From Lysobacteraceae bacterium UBA6001 (GTDB lineage: Bacteria > Pseudomonadota > Gammaproteobacteria > Xanthomonadales > Xanthomonadaceae): a stretch of DNA of 64,000 bases. The position numbers and the translations under genes were made by a program. Position 1 is the first letter of the stretch. Each line of letters opens with the position of its first letter. Shown here piece after piece: positions 8,755 to 16,877 of this stretch. The notes beneath the pieces were generated by a model. The model was not told the origin of the DNA, did no database searches, and saw only the letters and a list, made by a program, of their open reading frames with translations. The stretch lies in contig DJAN01000286.1 of NCBI GenBank assembly GCA_002429615.1, positions 23,819 through 87,818 on the forward strand, read 5' to 3'.

Positions 8755-8773
8755 AATAAGAACGATTCCCATG
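8755..8773 (+). promoter_or_regulatory. Fur box and promoter of the siderophore receptor gene
   Basis: AATAAGAACGATTCCCATG matches the 19-base Fur consensus (AATGATAATCATTATCATT class) at most of its defining positions. A TAAAAT -10-like hexamer follows directly at 8774-8779, so Fur bound to iron would cover the promoter. A small hairpin (CGCCGC/GCGGCG, four-base loop, 8783-8798) lies in the leader. Confidence 0.7.
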
Positions 8774-8843
8774 TAAAATTCACGCCGCCTTAGCGGCGGC
8801 TCGTCGCCCCCGCCCAGCTCATCCACTTGGGATCCCTACCTAC

Positions 8844-10979
8844 ATGTCCATCTCTTCCCGCCGCGCCGTTGCACTGCCGCGCCGTTCCCTGCTCGCCCTT
8901 GGCCTGTTTGCCGCGCTCAACGCGCACGCCGAAGACGCCGCCAGCACCGCCGACGCCACCACCCTGGACCAGGTGCGCGTGGTCGCGCAGCGCGCCGAGC
9001 GCGTCAGCAACGGCGCCACCAATCTCGATCTGGCGATCAAGGACACCCCGCAGTCGATCAGCGAGGTGAGCAGCGAGCAGATGCAGGCGTTCGGCGTGAA
9101 CACCGTCAACGACGCGCTGCGCATGGCCACCGGCATCGTGGTCGATGAGTGGGAAACCAACCGCACCACCTACACCGCGCGCGGCTTCGACATCGCCAAC
9201 ACGCAGATCGACGGCATCGGCCTGCCGAACGGCTGGGGCATCGCCACCAGCGCCACCGACTCGTTCGCTTACGAGAAGCTGGAAGTGATCCGCGGCGCCA
9301 ACGGCCTGCTGACCGGCGTCGGCAATGCCGCCGGCACCATCAACTACGTGCGCAAGCGCCCGACCAACGAGGAACAGGGCGTGGTCGGCATCAGCTACGG
9401 CACCTGGGGCACCAAGCGCGTGGAGGCCGACTACTCCACCCCGTTCACCGCCGACGGCAGCTGGGCCGGCCGCGTGGTGGCCGCGCATGAGGATGGCGAT
9501 TCCTGGCTGCGCGACAAGAGCGACAAGCGCGACTTCTTCTACGGCGTGGTCGACGGCCAGATCGGCGAGAACGGCACGCTGACCGCCGGCTATTCGAAGC
9601 AGAAGACCCGCACCGACGGCAACATGTGGGGCGCGCTGACCTTCATGTACAGCGACGGCACCCAGGCCGAATGGGACCGCGGCGCCTCCACCACGCAGGA
9701 CTGGACGATGTGGGATACCACCACCGACTCCGGTTTCATCGAATACACCCACCAGGTGGCGACGGACTGGCAGCTGAAGCTGGCCTACAACTACCGCCAG
9801 ATCACCAACGACACCAAGCTGTTCTACGCCACCGACTATTACGGCACCGGGCTGGAGCCGGGCACCAACCTGGGCCTGTACGGCTATCCGTGGGGCGGCT
9901 GGGACAAGACCACCGCGCACCTGGGTTCGGCGACGATCAACGGTCACTTCGACATGTTCGGCCTCGACCAGGAAGTGATGTTCGGCGTCAGCTACGCGCG
10001 CAGCGAGGGCAACAACAAGGAGTACGCCGGCGCGATGTGCGGCGACGCGGTGTGCGGCTACCTGGAGATGCCGGGCTTCCCGTGGGCCGGCGACGTGATC
10101 CCCGAGCCGGTGTGGGGCGACCTGTCGCTGTACAGCACGCTCAACCAGCGCCTCAAGCGCGCCTATGGTGCCGCGCGCCTGTCCTTCACCGACCGCCTGA
10201 AGGCCGTGGTTGGCGTGAACTACGCCAACTACCACCGTGACGGCGTCAATTACGGCGTGGTGTTCGACCAGACCGAAGGCAAGACCAGCCCCTACGGCGG
10301 CCTGACCTTCGACTTCAACGAACACGTGCTCGGCTATGTCAGCTACTCGGACATCTATCAACCGCAGGAGCAGAGCGACGCCGACGGCCGTTACCTCGAC
10401 CCGACCAAGGGCTCGAACTACGAAGTGGGCGTCAAGGCCGACTGGTTCGACAAGCGCCTGCTGACCACCGTGGCGCTGTTCAAGGCCGAGCAGGATGGCC
10501 TGGCCACCGGTGCCGGCTACAACGACAACGGCCAGTACTACTACACCGGCGTCGACGTCGAATCGAAGGGCGTGGAGTTCGAAGCCACCGGCAAGGTGTC
10601 GGAGAACGTCAACCTGGTGTTCGGCTACACCGCGCTGAAGCTCACCGGCGAAGACGGCGACGACACCTACCGCTGGGTGCCGCGCCGCACCGCCAACCTG
10701 ATGCTCAGCGCCCGCCTGCCGAGCTACACCGCGCTGCAGTTCGGCCTGGGTGGCCGCTGGCAGAGCAACATCTCCAACGTGGAGAGCAGCGGCTTCGCGG
10801 TGCGCCAGGACAGCTACGCGGTGCTCAACGGCTTCGTGGCCTGGGACTTCCTGCCGGATGCAACGCTGCGCTTCAACGTGCGCAACATCACCGACGAGAA
10901 GTACATCAACTCGCTGCGCTACAGCGGCTACTACGGTGCGCCGCGCAGCTACACGGTGAGCCTGGACTGGCGTTTCTGA
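8844..10979 (+). CDS. TonB-dependent siderophore receptor
   Basis: The 711-residue outer-membrane receptor would import a ferric siderophore using TonB energy. It starts with a basic, hydrophobic signal peptide ending NAHAEDA at about residue 30. A plug domain follows (LDLAIKDTPQSISEVSSEQM, then ARGFDIANTQIDGIGLP and EKLEVIRGANGLLTGVGNAAGTINYVRKRP, typical of the FhuE/FpvA group). The remainder is a 22-strand barrel closing on a C-terminal aromatic, SLDWRF. A Fur box at 8755-8773 points to iron-repressed expression. The gene is monocistronic; a hairpin follows at 10992-11019. The siderophore is not identifiable from sequence. Confidence 0.95.
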   Translation: MSISSRRAVALPRRSLLALGLFAALNAHAEDAASTADATTLDQVRVVAQRAERVSNGATNLDLAIKDTPQSISEVSSEQMQAFGVNTVNDALRMATGIVVDEWETNRTTYTARGFDIANTQIDGIGLPNGWGIATSATDSFAYEKLEVIRGANGLLTGVGNAAGTINYVRKRPTNEEQGVVGISYGTWGTKRVEADYSTPFTADGSWAGRVVAAHEDGDSWLRDKSDKRDFFYGVVDGQIGENGTLTAGYSKQKTRTDGNMWGALTFMYSDGTQAEWDRGASTTQDWTMWDTTTDSGFIEYTHQVATDWQLKLAYNYRQITNDTKLFYATDYYGTGLEPGTNLGLYGYPWGGWDKTTAHLGSATINGHFDMFGLDQEVMFGVSYARSEGNNKEYAGAMCGDAVCGYLEMPGFPWAGDVIPEPVWGDLSLYSTLNQRLKRAYGAARLSFTDRLKAVVGVNYANYHRDGVNYGVVFDQTEGKTSPYGGLTFDFNEHVLGYVSYSDIYQPQEQSDADGRYLDPTKGSNYEVGVKADWFDKRLLTTVALFKAEQDGLATGAGYNDNGQYYYTGVDVESKGVEFEATGKVSENVNLVFGYTALKLTGEDGDDTYRWVPRRTANLMLSARLPSYTALQFGLGGRWQSNISNVESSGFAVRQDSYAVLNGFVAWDFLPDATLRFNVRNITDEKYINSLRYSGYYGAPRSYTVSLDWRF

Positions 10980-10991
10980 TGCGCCCGGCCG

Positions 10992-11019
10992 CCGGCGCGC
11001 CCGTTTGACGGGGCGCCGG
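10992..11019. terminator. Hairpin terminator between receptor and SDR genes
   Basis: CCGGCGC-GCCCG pairs with CGGG-GCGCCGG around a TTTGA loop, with a single bulge. It lies 13 bases after the receptor stop and before the convergent SDR stop, so it may serve both. Confidence 0.6.
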
Positions 11020-11063
11020 TGGCCAAACCCCTGGCCGTCGGCGCGCATGCGCCGATTCGGCCC

Positions 11064-11822
11064 TCAACCTGCCCCACCCGCCTCGGCCATGCAGGCTTCG
11101 GCGTCGGCGCCCGCCGCGATACGCAGCGGCGCGCTCGGGTCGGTGGCCGCACGCCATACCGCCTCGGCCACATCCGACGCATGCGTCATCGGCCCGCTGC
11201 TGCTGCGCATGCCGGCGATGGTGCGGCCGATGAAGTCGGCGTAGGCGGGGTGATCGAGCCCGTTAAGGAACGGCTGCGCGTTGGCACCGAAACGGGTCTC
11301 CGGAGAGCGCCCCGGCAGCACCAGCCGTACCCGCACGTCAAACGGCGCCATTTCCACCGCCAGCGATGCGGTGAAGGCATTCACCGCGGCTTTGCTGGCG
11401 CTGTAGACACCCACCAGCGGCAACGCCTTCAGCGTGACCGACGAGGTCACGTTGATCACCACCCCACCCCGGCGCGCGCGGAACTGCGGCAGGAAGGCCT
11501 GGGTCATCGCCAGCGTCCCGAACGTATTGGTCTCGAACAGGGCGCGCGTGGTTTCGACCGGCGTCAGTTCGACCGGCACCGGCGCGCCAACGCCGGCATT
11601 GTTGACCAGCACGTCGATCGGGCCGGCCTGCTCGACCAGCGCCGCGATGCTGGCGGGATCGGTGATGTCCAGCGGCAGTATGCGCAGGCGATCCGATGCC
11701 GGCAGCAGCTGCGGATCGGGCACACGCATGCTGGCGATGACGTGCCAGCCCTTGTGCAGGAACAGGCGGGCGGTTTCCAGGCCGAAACCGGACGAGCAGC
11801 CGGTGATCAGTACGGTGGACAT
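11064..11822 (-). CDS. Short-chain dehydrogenase/reductase (SDR)
   Basis: The product of 252 residues is a classical SDR: TGCSSGFG at residues 7-14 is the dinucleotide-binding glycine motif, NNAG follows near residue 82, and the catalytic Ser with YSASK lies near residue 150. The basic residue at the end of beta-2 (SMRVPD) is compatible with NADP(H). ATG at 11822 is chosen because GAGG stands seven bases upstream; an ATG two codons earlier overlaps that site. It is divergent from the AraC-type gene at 11920, the usual arrangement for a regulator and its target. Substrate unknown. Confidence 0.88.
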   Translation of the reverse strand: MSTVLITGCSSGFGLETARLFLHKGWHVIASMRVPDPQLLPASDRLRILPLDITDPASIAALVEQAGPIDVLVNNAGVGAPVPVELTPVETTRALFETNTFGTLAMTQAFLPQFRARRGGVVINVTSSVTLKALPLVGVYSASKAAVNAFTASLAVEMAPFDVRVRLVLPGRSPETRFGANAQPFLNGLDHPAYADFIGRTIAGMRSSSGPMTHASDVAEAVWRAATDPSAPLRIAAGADAEACMAEAGGAG

Positions 11823-11919
11823 GGGCATTCCTCGGTGTGGGGACAGGCGGACAGACTAGGCCGCGCACACAGGACGCAATACACTCCAGCGTCTTGAATT
11901 CTTTCGCGAGCGTCCTGCC

Positions 11920-12834
11920 ATGGTCGATCCCCTGGCCGAAGTCGTGGCGCTGCTGCAGCCGGTGGCGCGCTTCTCCAAGCGGGTGGAAGCGGCCGGCGAA
12001 TGGCGCATCCACCGCCCCGGTACCGGTGACCCGTTCTATTGCGTGCTGCTGGAAGGCGCCTGCCAGCTGAGCGTCGACGTCCAGTCGCCGCTCGAACTGC
12101 GTGCTGGCGACTTCGTGCTGATCCCAGCGCTGCAGGACCTGCACAACGCCAGCCTGCATGCCGGCGACATCGAGACGACGACGATGCCGGTGCGGCTGGC
12201 CGAGGGCCATTTCCGCATTGGTCGCCAGCAAGGCCCGCCGGACCTGCGCATGCAGGTGGGCCATTGCAGCTTCGGCTCACCGGACGCCTCCCTGCTGGTG
12301 TCGCTGCTGCCGCAGGTACTGCATGTGCGCGGCGAGCCGCGGCTGGCGACGCTGGTGCAGCTGGTCAGCGAGGAAACCCTCGCCCAGCGCCCCGCGCGCG
12401 AAGTCGTGCTCGAACGCCTGCTCGAAGTGCTGCTGATCGAAGCGCTGCGCTGCGGTGGCGGCACGCGATCAGCGCCGGGATTGGTGCCGGGGCTGGCCGA
12501 CGAGCGCCTGGCCGCTGCGCTGCGTGCCCTCCACGCCCGACCGGGACACGCGTGGACCGTTGCGGATCTGGCGGCGCAGGCGGCGCTGTCGCGCTCGGCA
12601 TTCTTCGCGCGATTCAGCCGCACGGTCGGCGTGGCGCCGATGGAATACCTGCTGCATTGGCGCATGGCGCTGGCCAAGCGCCTGCTGCGCGAAGGTGGCA
12701 TGGAGATCTCGCGTATCGCCGAGCAGGTCGGTTACAGCTCCGCCAGTACCTTCAGCGTGGCGTTCGCACGCCGTGTCGGCATGCCGCCGGCGCGCTACGC
12801 GCGCGATGGTGCACAGGTCGTCGCGGCAGGTTGA
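11920..12834 (+). CDS. AraC family transcriptional regulator with cupin sensor
   Basis: The 304-residue protein has an N-terminal cupin-type domain (RPGTGDPFYCVLLEGACQLSVD, then LRAGDFVLIPA) like the Cupin_6 group of AraC regulators. Its C-terminal double helix-turn-helix at about residues 205-300 includes WTVADLAAQAALSRSAFFARFSRTVGVAPMEYLLHWRM and the second helix pair ISRIAEQVGYSSASTFSVAF. It is divergent from the SDR gene, with 97 bases between starts, and probably activates it. A hairpin at 12851-12870 follows. The effector is not predictable. Confidence 0.9.
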   Translation: MVDPLAEVVALLQPVARFSKRVEAAGEWRIHRPGTGDPFYCVLLEGACQLSVDVQSPLELRAGDFVLIPALQDLHNASLHAGDIETTTMPVRLAEGHFRIGRQQGPPDLRMQVGHCSFGSPDASLLVSLLPQVLHVRGEPRLATLVQLVSEETLAQRPAREVVLERLLEVLLIEALRCGGGTRSAPGLVPGLADERLAAALRALHARPGHAWTVADLAAQAALSRSAFFARFSRTVGVAPMEYLLHWRMALAKRLLREGGMEISRIAEQVGYSSASTFSVAFARRVGMPPARYARDGAQVVAAG

Positions 12835-12850
12835 ATCCGCGCCATCGCTT

Positions 12851-12870
12851 CGGCCGCCTTTGCGCGGCCG
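12851..12870. terminator. Hairpin between convergent araC-type and tetR-type genes
   Basis: CGGCCGC and GCGGCCG arms (seven bases, perfect) flank a six-base loop, lying between the two convergent stops at 12834 and 12880. Confidence 0.6.
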
Positions 12871-12879
12871 CCGACGCAC

Positions 12880-13581
12880 TCATTTCGCGACGCGCGGACT
12901 GCCACGCCCGGCGACGCCGTGGGTCAACAGCGCCACCGCGTTCTCGACCACGGCATCGGTCGCCTCCGTCGGCAGCGTGCCGCCGAAGGCGGCCAACGGC
13001 AGCATCGTCATGCCAAATACCGACATCAGCAGCAGGTCCGGTTTCAGCCCGGGGGTGATGCGTCCCTCGCGCTCCCAGGCTTCGATGCGTGCGGCGGTGC
13101 GCTGCTCGCCGATCGCATCCAGGCGGCTGCGCATGCGTACCCGCAACAGTCCACCTTCGGTGGTCACCTCGCGCACCCACAGCGCGGGCAGCCACGGACA
13201 TTCGCGCGCCTGTGCGACCAGGCTGCCGGCGAACGCGGTGAGTGCATCCACCGGATCGTCATGCGCGCGCAGCGACTGCAGCAGCGCGGTACGCAGAGGC
13301 AGAAAGCGTTCTTCGATCAGCGCATCGAGCAGCTTCTCGCGCGTGCTGAAGTGGTAATGGATCATCGCCTTGGTCACGCCCGCTTCGGCGGCCACCGCAC
13401 TGAGCGGCGTTTCCGCGATGCCGCGCTGCGCAAACAGCTTCAACGCGGCATCCAGCAGGCGATCCTGCAAGGGCTCAGCGCCGCGCGCACCACGCGGTCG
13501 TCCCGGTCCTTTCGCACGCTTCGCCGTGGCCTCCCCTGCGCCGGCACTACGCGTCGATGTCTTTCGTGACAACGGGCCCAT
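12880..13581 (-). CDS. TetR/AcrR family regulator with basic N-terminal extension
   Basis: The 233-residue product has a TetR DNA-binding domain at about residues 38-85 (LLDAALKLFAQRGIAETPLSAVAAEAGVTKAMIHYHFSTREKLLDALI) and an all-helical ligand domain after it. The first ~35 residues are unusual: basic and low-complexity, with GPGRPRG, which resembles an AT-hook minor-groove binding motif. No target gene is obvious, since both neighbours are regulators. The start at 13581 has only a weak ribosome site, so a later start is possible but would remove the basic tail. Confidence 0.85.
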   Translation of the reverse strand: MGPLSRKTSTRSAGAGEATAKRAKGPGRPRGARGAEPLQDRLLDAALKLFAQRGIAETPLSAVAAEAGVTKAMIHYHFSTREKLLDALIEERFLPLRTALLQSLRAHDDPVDALTAFAGSLVAQARECPWLPALWVREVTTEGGLLRVRMRSRLDAIGEQRTAARIEAWEREGRITPGLKPDLLLMSVFGMTMLPLAAFGGTLPTEATDAVVENAVALLTHGVAGRGSPRVAK

Positions 13582-13656
13582 CCGCTGAATACGGTGTTGG
13601 GGCGAGAAATTAGCGGTCGCTGCCCGTGCTTTGCAAGCTGAAAAGAATCAACGGAT

Positions 13657-14532
13657 TCAGACTTCGCGCAGGTCGTGGCGCAGCCGCTCGGCGGCATGCG
13701 CCGCACGTGCCGACAACGGCCATTCCGCGCGATGGATCAGCCACAAAGTGTCGACCACCGGCGGATCACCGTCGATCACATCGATCATGTGCTGGTGTGC
13801 AAACGCCTGCCGCGCATAGCGCGGCAACACGGTAAAACCCAGCCCGCGTGACACCGGTTCCAGAATCAGTGCGACCTGATTGGTAAACCCATGCACCGGC
13901 AACGCGCGCGGACTGTAGTCGGCGGCGAACCGGCGACTCAACAGGCGGGCCGCCATCGCCTGACCATCGGGATGATCGATGAATCCCAGTTGCCGCAGGT
14001 CTTCCCATTCCGTCACCCGCCTGCCTGCGGGCACCACCAGTTCCAGGGGTTCGCTGGCGAACGGGCTGGCCGTCACCCGCGCATCGTCCGGCCGCACGGT
14101 GGTGATGCCGAGTTCGTAACGCGACTGCAGCACCGCTTCGAGCACCTCCGGGTCCGGCGCGAAGCGATGCCGGATCACCAGCCCCGGTGCCGCCTGCTGC
14201 AACGCCAGCAAGCGCGGATACAGCAGCAGCCCCACGCTGCCAGGCGTGATCACGCTGATCTCGCCCTGCGTGGTGCCACCATCGGCCAGCCTCGCTTCCA
14301 GGCGCTTGTCGGCCTGTTGCAGCTCGCGGGCGTAGGCCAGCAGCGCCTCTCCCGCCGGCGTCAGCTGCTGCTGGCGGCCACGCCGCAGCAGCAAGGGGCC
14401 GAGACGATCCTCCAGCTGCCGCACGTGCTGGCTGACCGCCGCCTGGGTCAGGCCAAGCCGGTCCGCGGCGCGGGTAAAGCCACCCTGCGCATGGATTTCG
14501 ACGAACGAGCGCAGCCAAAGCGGATTCAACAT
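13657..14532 (-). CDS. LysR family transcriptional regulator
   Basis: The 291-residue product opens with the LysR winged helix (FVEIHAQGGFTRAADRLGLTQAAVSQHVRQLEDRLG at about 10-45) and continues with the periplasmic-binding-protein-like effector domain. It is divergent from the VOC-SRPBCC-OYE operon starting at 14628 and is its likely activator. The ATG at 14530-14532 has no recognisable ribosome site: the preceding bases are part of an inverted repeat (14531-14545), so translation may be weak or self-controlled. Confidence 0.9.
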   Translation of the reverse strand: MLNPLWLRSFVEIHAQGGFTRAADRLGLTQAAVSQHVRQLEDRLGPLLLRRGRQQQLTPAGEALLAYARELQQADKRLEARLADGGTTQGEISVITPGSVGLLLYPRLLALQQAAPGLVIRHRFAPDPEVLEAVLQSRYELGITTVRPDDARVTASPFASEPLELVVPAGRRVTEWEDLRQLGFIDHPDGQAMAARLLSRRFAADYSPRALPVHGFTNQVALILEPVSRGLGFTVLPRYARQAFAHQHMIDVIDGDPPVVDTLWLIHRAEWPLSARAAHAAERLRHDLREV

Positions 14533-14580
14533 AAGGGAACTTTATTGGGTCGATAAGATTCCATGCATTTTGATTATGCA
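14531..14580. promoter_or_regulatory. LysR-type binding region in divergent promoter
   Basis: Two imperfectly related palindromes occur between the divergent genes: ATAAGGGAACTTTAT at 14531-14545 (overlapping the lysR start) and TGCAT-N7-ATGCA at 14564-14580. The second fits the T-N11-A architecture of LysR recognition sites. Function is inferred from form and position. Confidence 0.5.
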
Positions 14581-14627
14581 CCGTCGTCCCTACGCTGGGG
14601 GAAGTCCCGTATCGGAGCCTCCCCGCC

Positions 14628-15125
14628 ATGTCGCCCTACCCCCGCAGCTTTTCCCATATCGGCCTCTCGGTCACCGACCTGGAGGCAGCGGTGAAGTTCT
14701 ATACCGAGGTCATGGGCTGGTACCTGATCATGCCGCCCACCACGATCACCGAGGACGACAGCGCGATCGGCGTGATGTGCAGCGACGTCTTCGGCCCGGG
14801 CTGGGGCGAGTTCCGCATCGCGCATCTGTCCACCGGCGACCGCGTCGGCGTGGAGATCTTCCAGTTCCGTGACGCGCAGCGTCGCGAAGACAACTTCGAG
14901 TACTGGAAGAGTGGCGTCTTCCATTTCTGCGTCCAGGACCCGGATGTCGAAGGACTGGCCGCGCGCATCGTCGCCGCCGGTGGCCGCCAGCGCATGCCGG
15001 TCCGCGAATATTTTCCAGGCGAAAAGCCGTATCGCATGGTCTACATGGAAGACCCGTTCGGCAACATCCTGGAAATCTACAGCCACAGCTACGAGCTGAC
15101 CTACTCGGCCGGCGCGTACCGCTGA
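14628..15125 (+). CDS. VOC superfamily protein (glyoxalase / extradiol dioxygenase fold)
   Basis: The 165-residue protein has the paired beta-alpha-beta-beta-beta modules of the vicinal oxygen chelate fold: SHIGLSVTDLEAAVKFYTEVMGW at the start and VFHFCVQDPDVEGLAARIVAAGG near residue 100. A metal-ligand-like His occurs in each half (SHIG, FHF), with a Glu in NILEIY near the end. Such proteins are dioxygenases, isomerases or lyases. It is the first gene of a three-gene operon, 36 bases before the SRPBCC gene, divergent from LysR. Confidence 0.85.
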   Translation: MSPYPRSFSHIGLSVTDLEAAVKFYTEVMGWYLIMPPTTITEDDSAIGVMCSDVFGPGWGEFRIAHLSTGDRVGVEIFQFRDAQRREDNFEYWKSGVFHFCVQDPDVEGLAARIVAAGGRQRMPVREYFPGEKPYRMVYMEDPFGNILEIYSHSYELTYSAGAYR

Positions 15126-15161
15126 GCCGTCGCCTGTCCCCCTTCCCCATCGAGCAATCCC

Positions 15162-15671
15162 ATGCACGCCATCCATTGGCCCGACGACTATCTGCCGGGC
15201 ACCACCGAGAATTTCGCCTCCAACGAGGTCATCGTCGCCGGCCTTTCCGCTGCCGAGGTGTGGCCGTGGCTGGCCATCGCGCCACGCTGGCCGGACTACT
15301 ACGCCAACGCTGCCAACGTGGGCTTCCATGCCGGCGCCGGCCCGGAACTGACGCAGGGCACGCGCTTCCATTTCGAGACCTTTGGTTTTCCGGTCGAAGC
15401 CGAAGTGACCGAATGCGTAGCGCCGTCACCCGGCACGCCGGGCCGCATCGCGTGGCACGGCTGGGCCGGTGACGGTGACACGCGCCTGGATGTGCACCAT
15501 GCCTGGCTGCTCGAAGACCTGCCGGGCGGGCGTGTGCGCGTACTCACGCAGGAGACGCAGCGAGGCAAGCCGGCCGAGACGCTGGCGCGCACCCGCCCCA
15601 ATCCGATGATCAACGGCCATCAGGATTGGCTCGACGGCCTCATCGACGCCGCCCGCCGCGCCCGCGCCTGA
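15162..15671 (+). CDS. SRPBCC (START-like) domain protein
   Basis: The 169-residue protein matches the SRPBCC/polyketide-cyclase-like helix-grip fold: an N-terminal strand, the GLSAAEVWPWLAIAPRWPDYYANAANV helix pair, then alternating strands (TRFHFETFGFPVEAEVTEC, RIAWHGW, RVRVLTQETQRG) and a long C-terminal helix. Members bind hydrophobic ligands or catalyse simple cyclisation and hydrolysis. It is the middle gene of the VOC-SRPBCC-OYE operon. No catalytic residue can be assigned. Confidence 0.78.
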   Translation: MHAIHWPDDYLPGTTENFASNEVIVAGLSAAEVWPWLAIAPRWPDYYANAANVGFHAGAGPELTQGTRFHFETFGFPVEAEVTECVAPSPGTPGRIAWHGWAGDGDTRLDVHHAWLLEDLPGGRVRVLTQETQRGKPAETLARTRPNPMINGHQDWLDGLIDAARRARA

Positions 15672-15698
15672 CGCTTCCTACACCTGACAGAGACCCCC

Positions 15699-16817
15699 AT
15701 GTCCCAGCTGTTCACGCCCTTCACTTTGAAGGACATCACCCTGCGCAACCGCATCGCCGTGCCGCCGATGTGCCAGTACAGCGCGATCGACGGTTACACG
15801 CAGGATTGGCACCAGGTCCATTACCCCGCGATCGCACGCGGCGGCGCCGGGCTGGTCATCGTCGAAGCCACCGCGGTGTCACCGGAAGGCCGCATCACCC
15901 CTTACTGCACTGGCCTGTGGGAAGACGGCCAGGTCGACGGCATGGCGCGTATCGCCGCGTCGATCAAGGCGGCCGGCGCGGTGCCCGGCATCCAGATCGG
16001 CCACGCCGGCCGCAAGGCCAGCGCCAACAGCCCGTGGGAAGGCGACGACCATATCGCTGCCGAAGACCCGCGCGGCTGGCAGACCCTGTCACCGTCGGCG
16101 ATCGCGTTCGGCGGCGGCCTGCCGCAGGTGCCGAAGGCGATGACGCGGGAAGACATCGCCCGCGTGCAGGCCGACTTCGTCGCCGCGGCGAAGCGTGCCC
16201 GCGACGCGGGCTTTGAATGGCTGGAACTGCACTTCGCGCACGGCTACCTGGCGCAGAGCTTCTTCTCGGCGTACAGCAACCAGCGCGAGGATGACTACGG
16301 TGGCAGCGCGGACAACCGTGGCCGCTTCCTGCGCGAGACGGTGGAAGCGGTGCGTGCCGTGTGGCCGGAACACCTGCCGCTGACCGCGCGCTTTGGCGTG
16401 ATCGAATACGACGGCCATGAGGAGCAGACGCTCTCCGAGTCGATCGCGCTCGTCGGCCAGCTGCGCGACCGCGGCCTGGACCTGCTCAACGTCAGCATGA
16501 ATTTCGTGATCCCCGAGGTGAAGGTGCCCTGGGGTACGCCTGCCTTCCTCGCGCCGGTCGCCCAGCGCGTGCGCCGTGAGACCGGGCTGCCGGTGGCATC
16601 GGGCTGGTGCATCGATGGCCCCGACACCGCGGAAAAGGTCATCGCCACCGGGCAGATGGACCTGGTGATGATCGGTCGCGCCCACCTGGCCAATCCTCAC
16701 TATCCGTACCAACTTGCGCAGGCGCTGGGTGTCGCGCAACCGGCGTGGACGCTCCCCGCGCCCTACGCACATTGGCTGTCGCGCTACCGCGGCCCCGGAA
16801 CCGCATCGGCGCAGTAA
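15699..16817 (+). CDS. Old Yellow Enzyme family NADH:flavin oxidoreductase (XenA/YqjM-like)
   Basis: This 372-residue FMN enzyme reduces activated C=C bonds or nitro groups with NAD(P)H. PPMCQYSA with Cys25 is the redox-tuning residue of the thermophilic-like OYE class (XenA, YqjM). GHAGRK at 101-106, His178 and His181 in LHFAHGYLAQSFFS and EDDYGGS complete the substrate and FMN sites. The C-terminal WLSRYRG supplies the arginine finger seen in this class. It ends a LysR-controlled operon after the VOC and SRPBCC genes, suggesting reductive handling of an unsaturated or aromatic electrophile. A long hairpin follows. Confidence 0.95.
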   Translation: MSQLFTPFTLKDITLRNRIAVPPMCQYSAIDGYTQDWHQVHYPAIARGGAGLVIVEATAVSPEGRITPYCTGLWEDGQVDGMARIAASIKAAGAVPGIQIGHAGRKASANSPWEGDDHIAAEDPRGWQTLSPSAIAFGGGLPQVPKAMTREDIARVQADFVAAAKRARDAGFEWLELHFAHGYLAQSFFSAYSNQREDDYGGSADNRGRFLRETVEAVRAVWPEHLPLTARFGVIEYDGHEEQTLSESIALVGQLRDRGLDLLNVSMNFVIPEVKVPWGTPAFLAPVAQRVRRETGLPVASGWCIDGPDTAEKVIATGQMDLVMIGRAHLANPHYPYQLAQALGVAQPAWTLPAPYAHWLSRYRGPGTASAQ

Positions 16818-16826
16818 GCACTTGCC

Positions 16827-16867
16827 AACCACCCACCTGTCGTCGCGTGCATGACAGGTGGGCGGTT
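16827..16867. terminator. Long hairpin terminator
   Basis: CCCACCTGTC (16832-16841) pairs perfectly with GACAGGTGGG (16853-16862), and AACC/GGTT extend the stem to 15 bases with one mismatch. A short T-run follows on the plus strand. It lies between convergent genes (OYE and the cysteine-containing exported protein). Confidence 0.75.
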
Positions 16868-16877
16868 TCCCACACGC

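Noticed and set aside
8790-11048. A 752-codon open frame on the minus strand opposite the siderophore receptor
   Set aside because: Low-complexity Ala/Val/Gly/Arg/His protein with no motif; the plus strand has a full receptor with Fur box.
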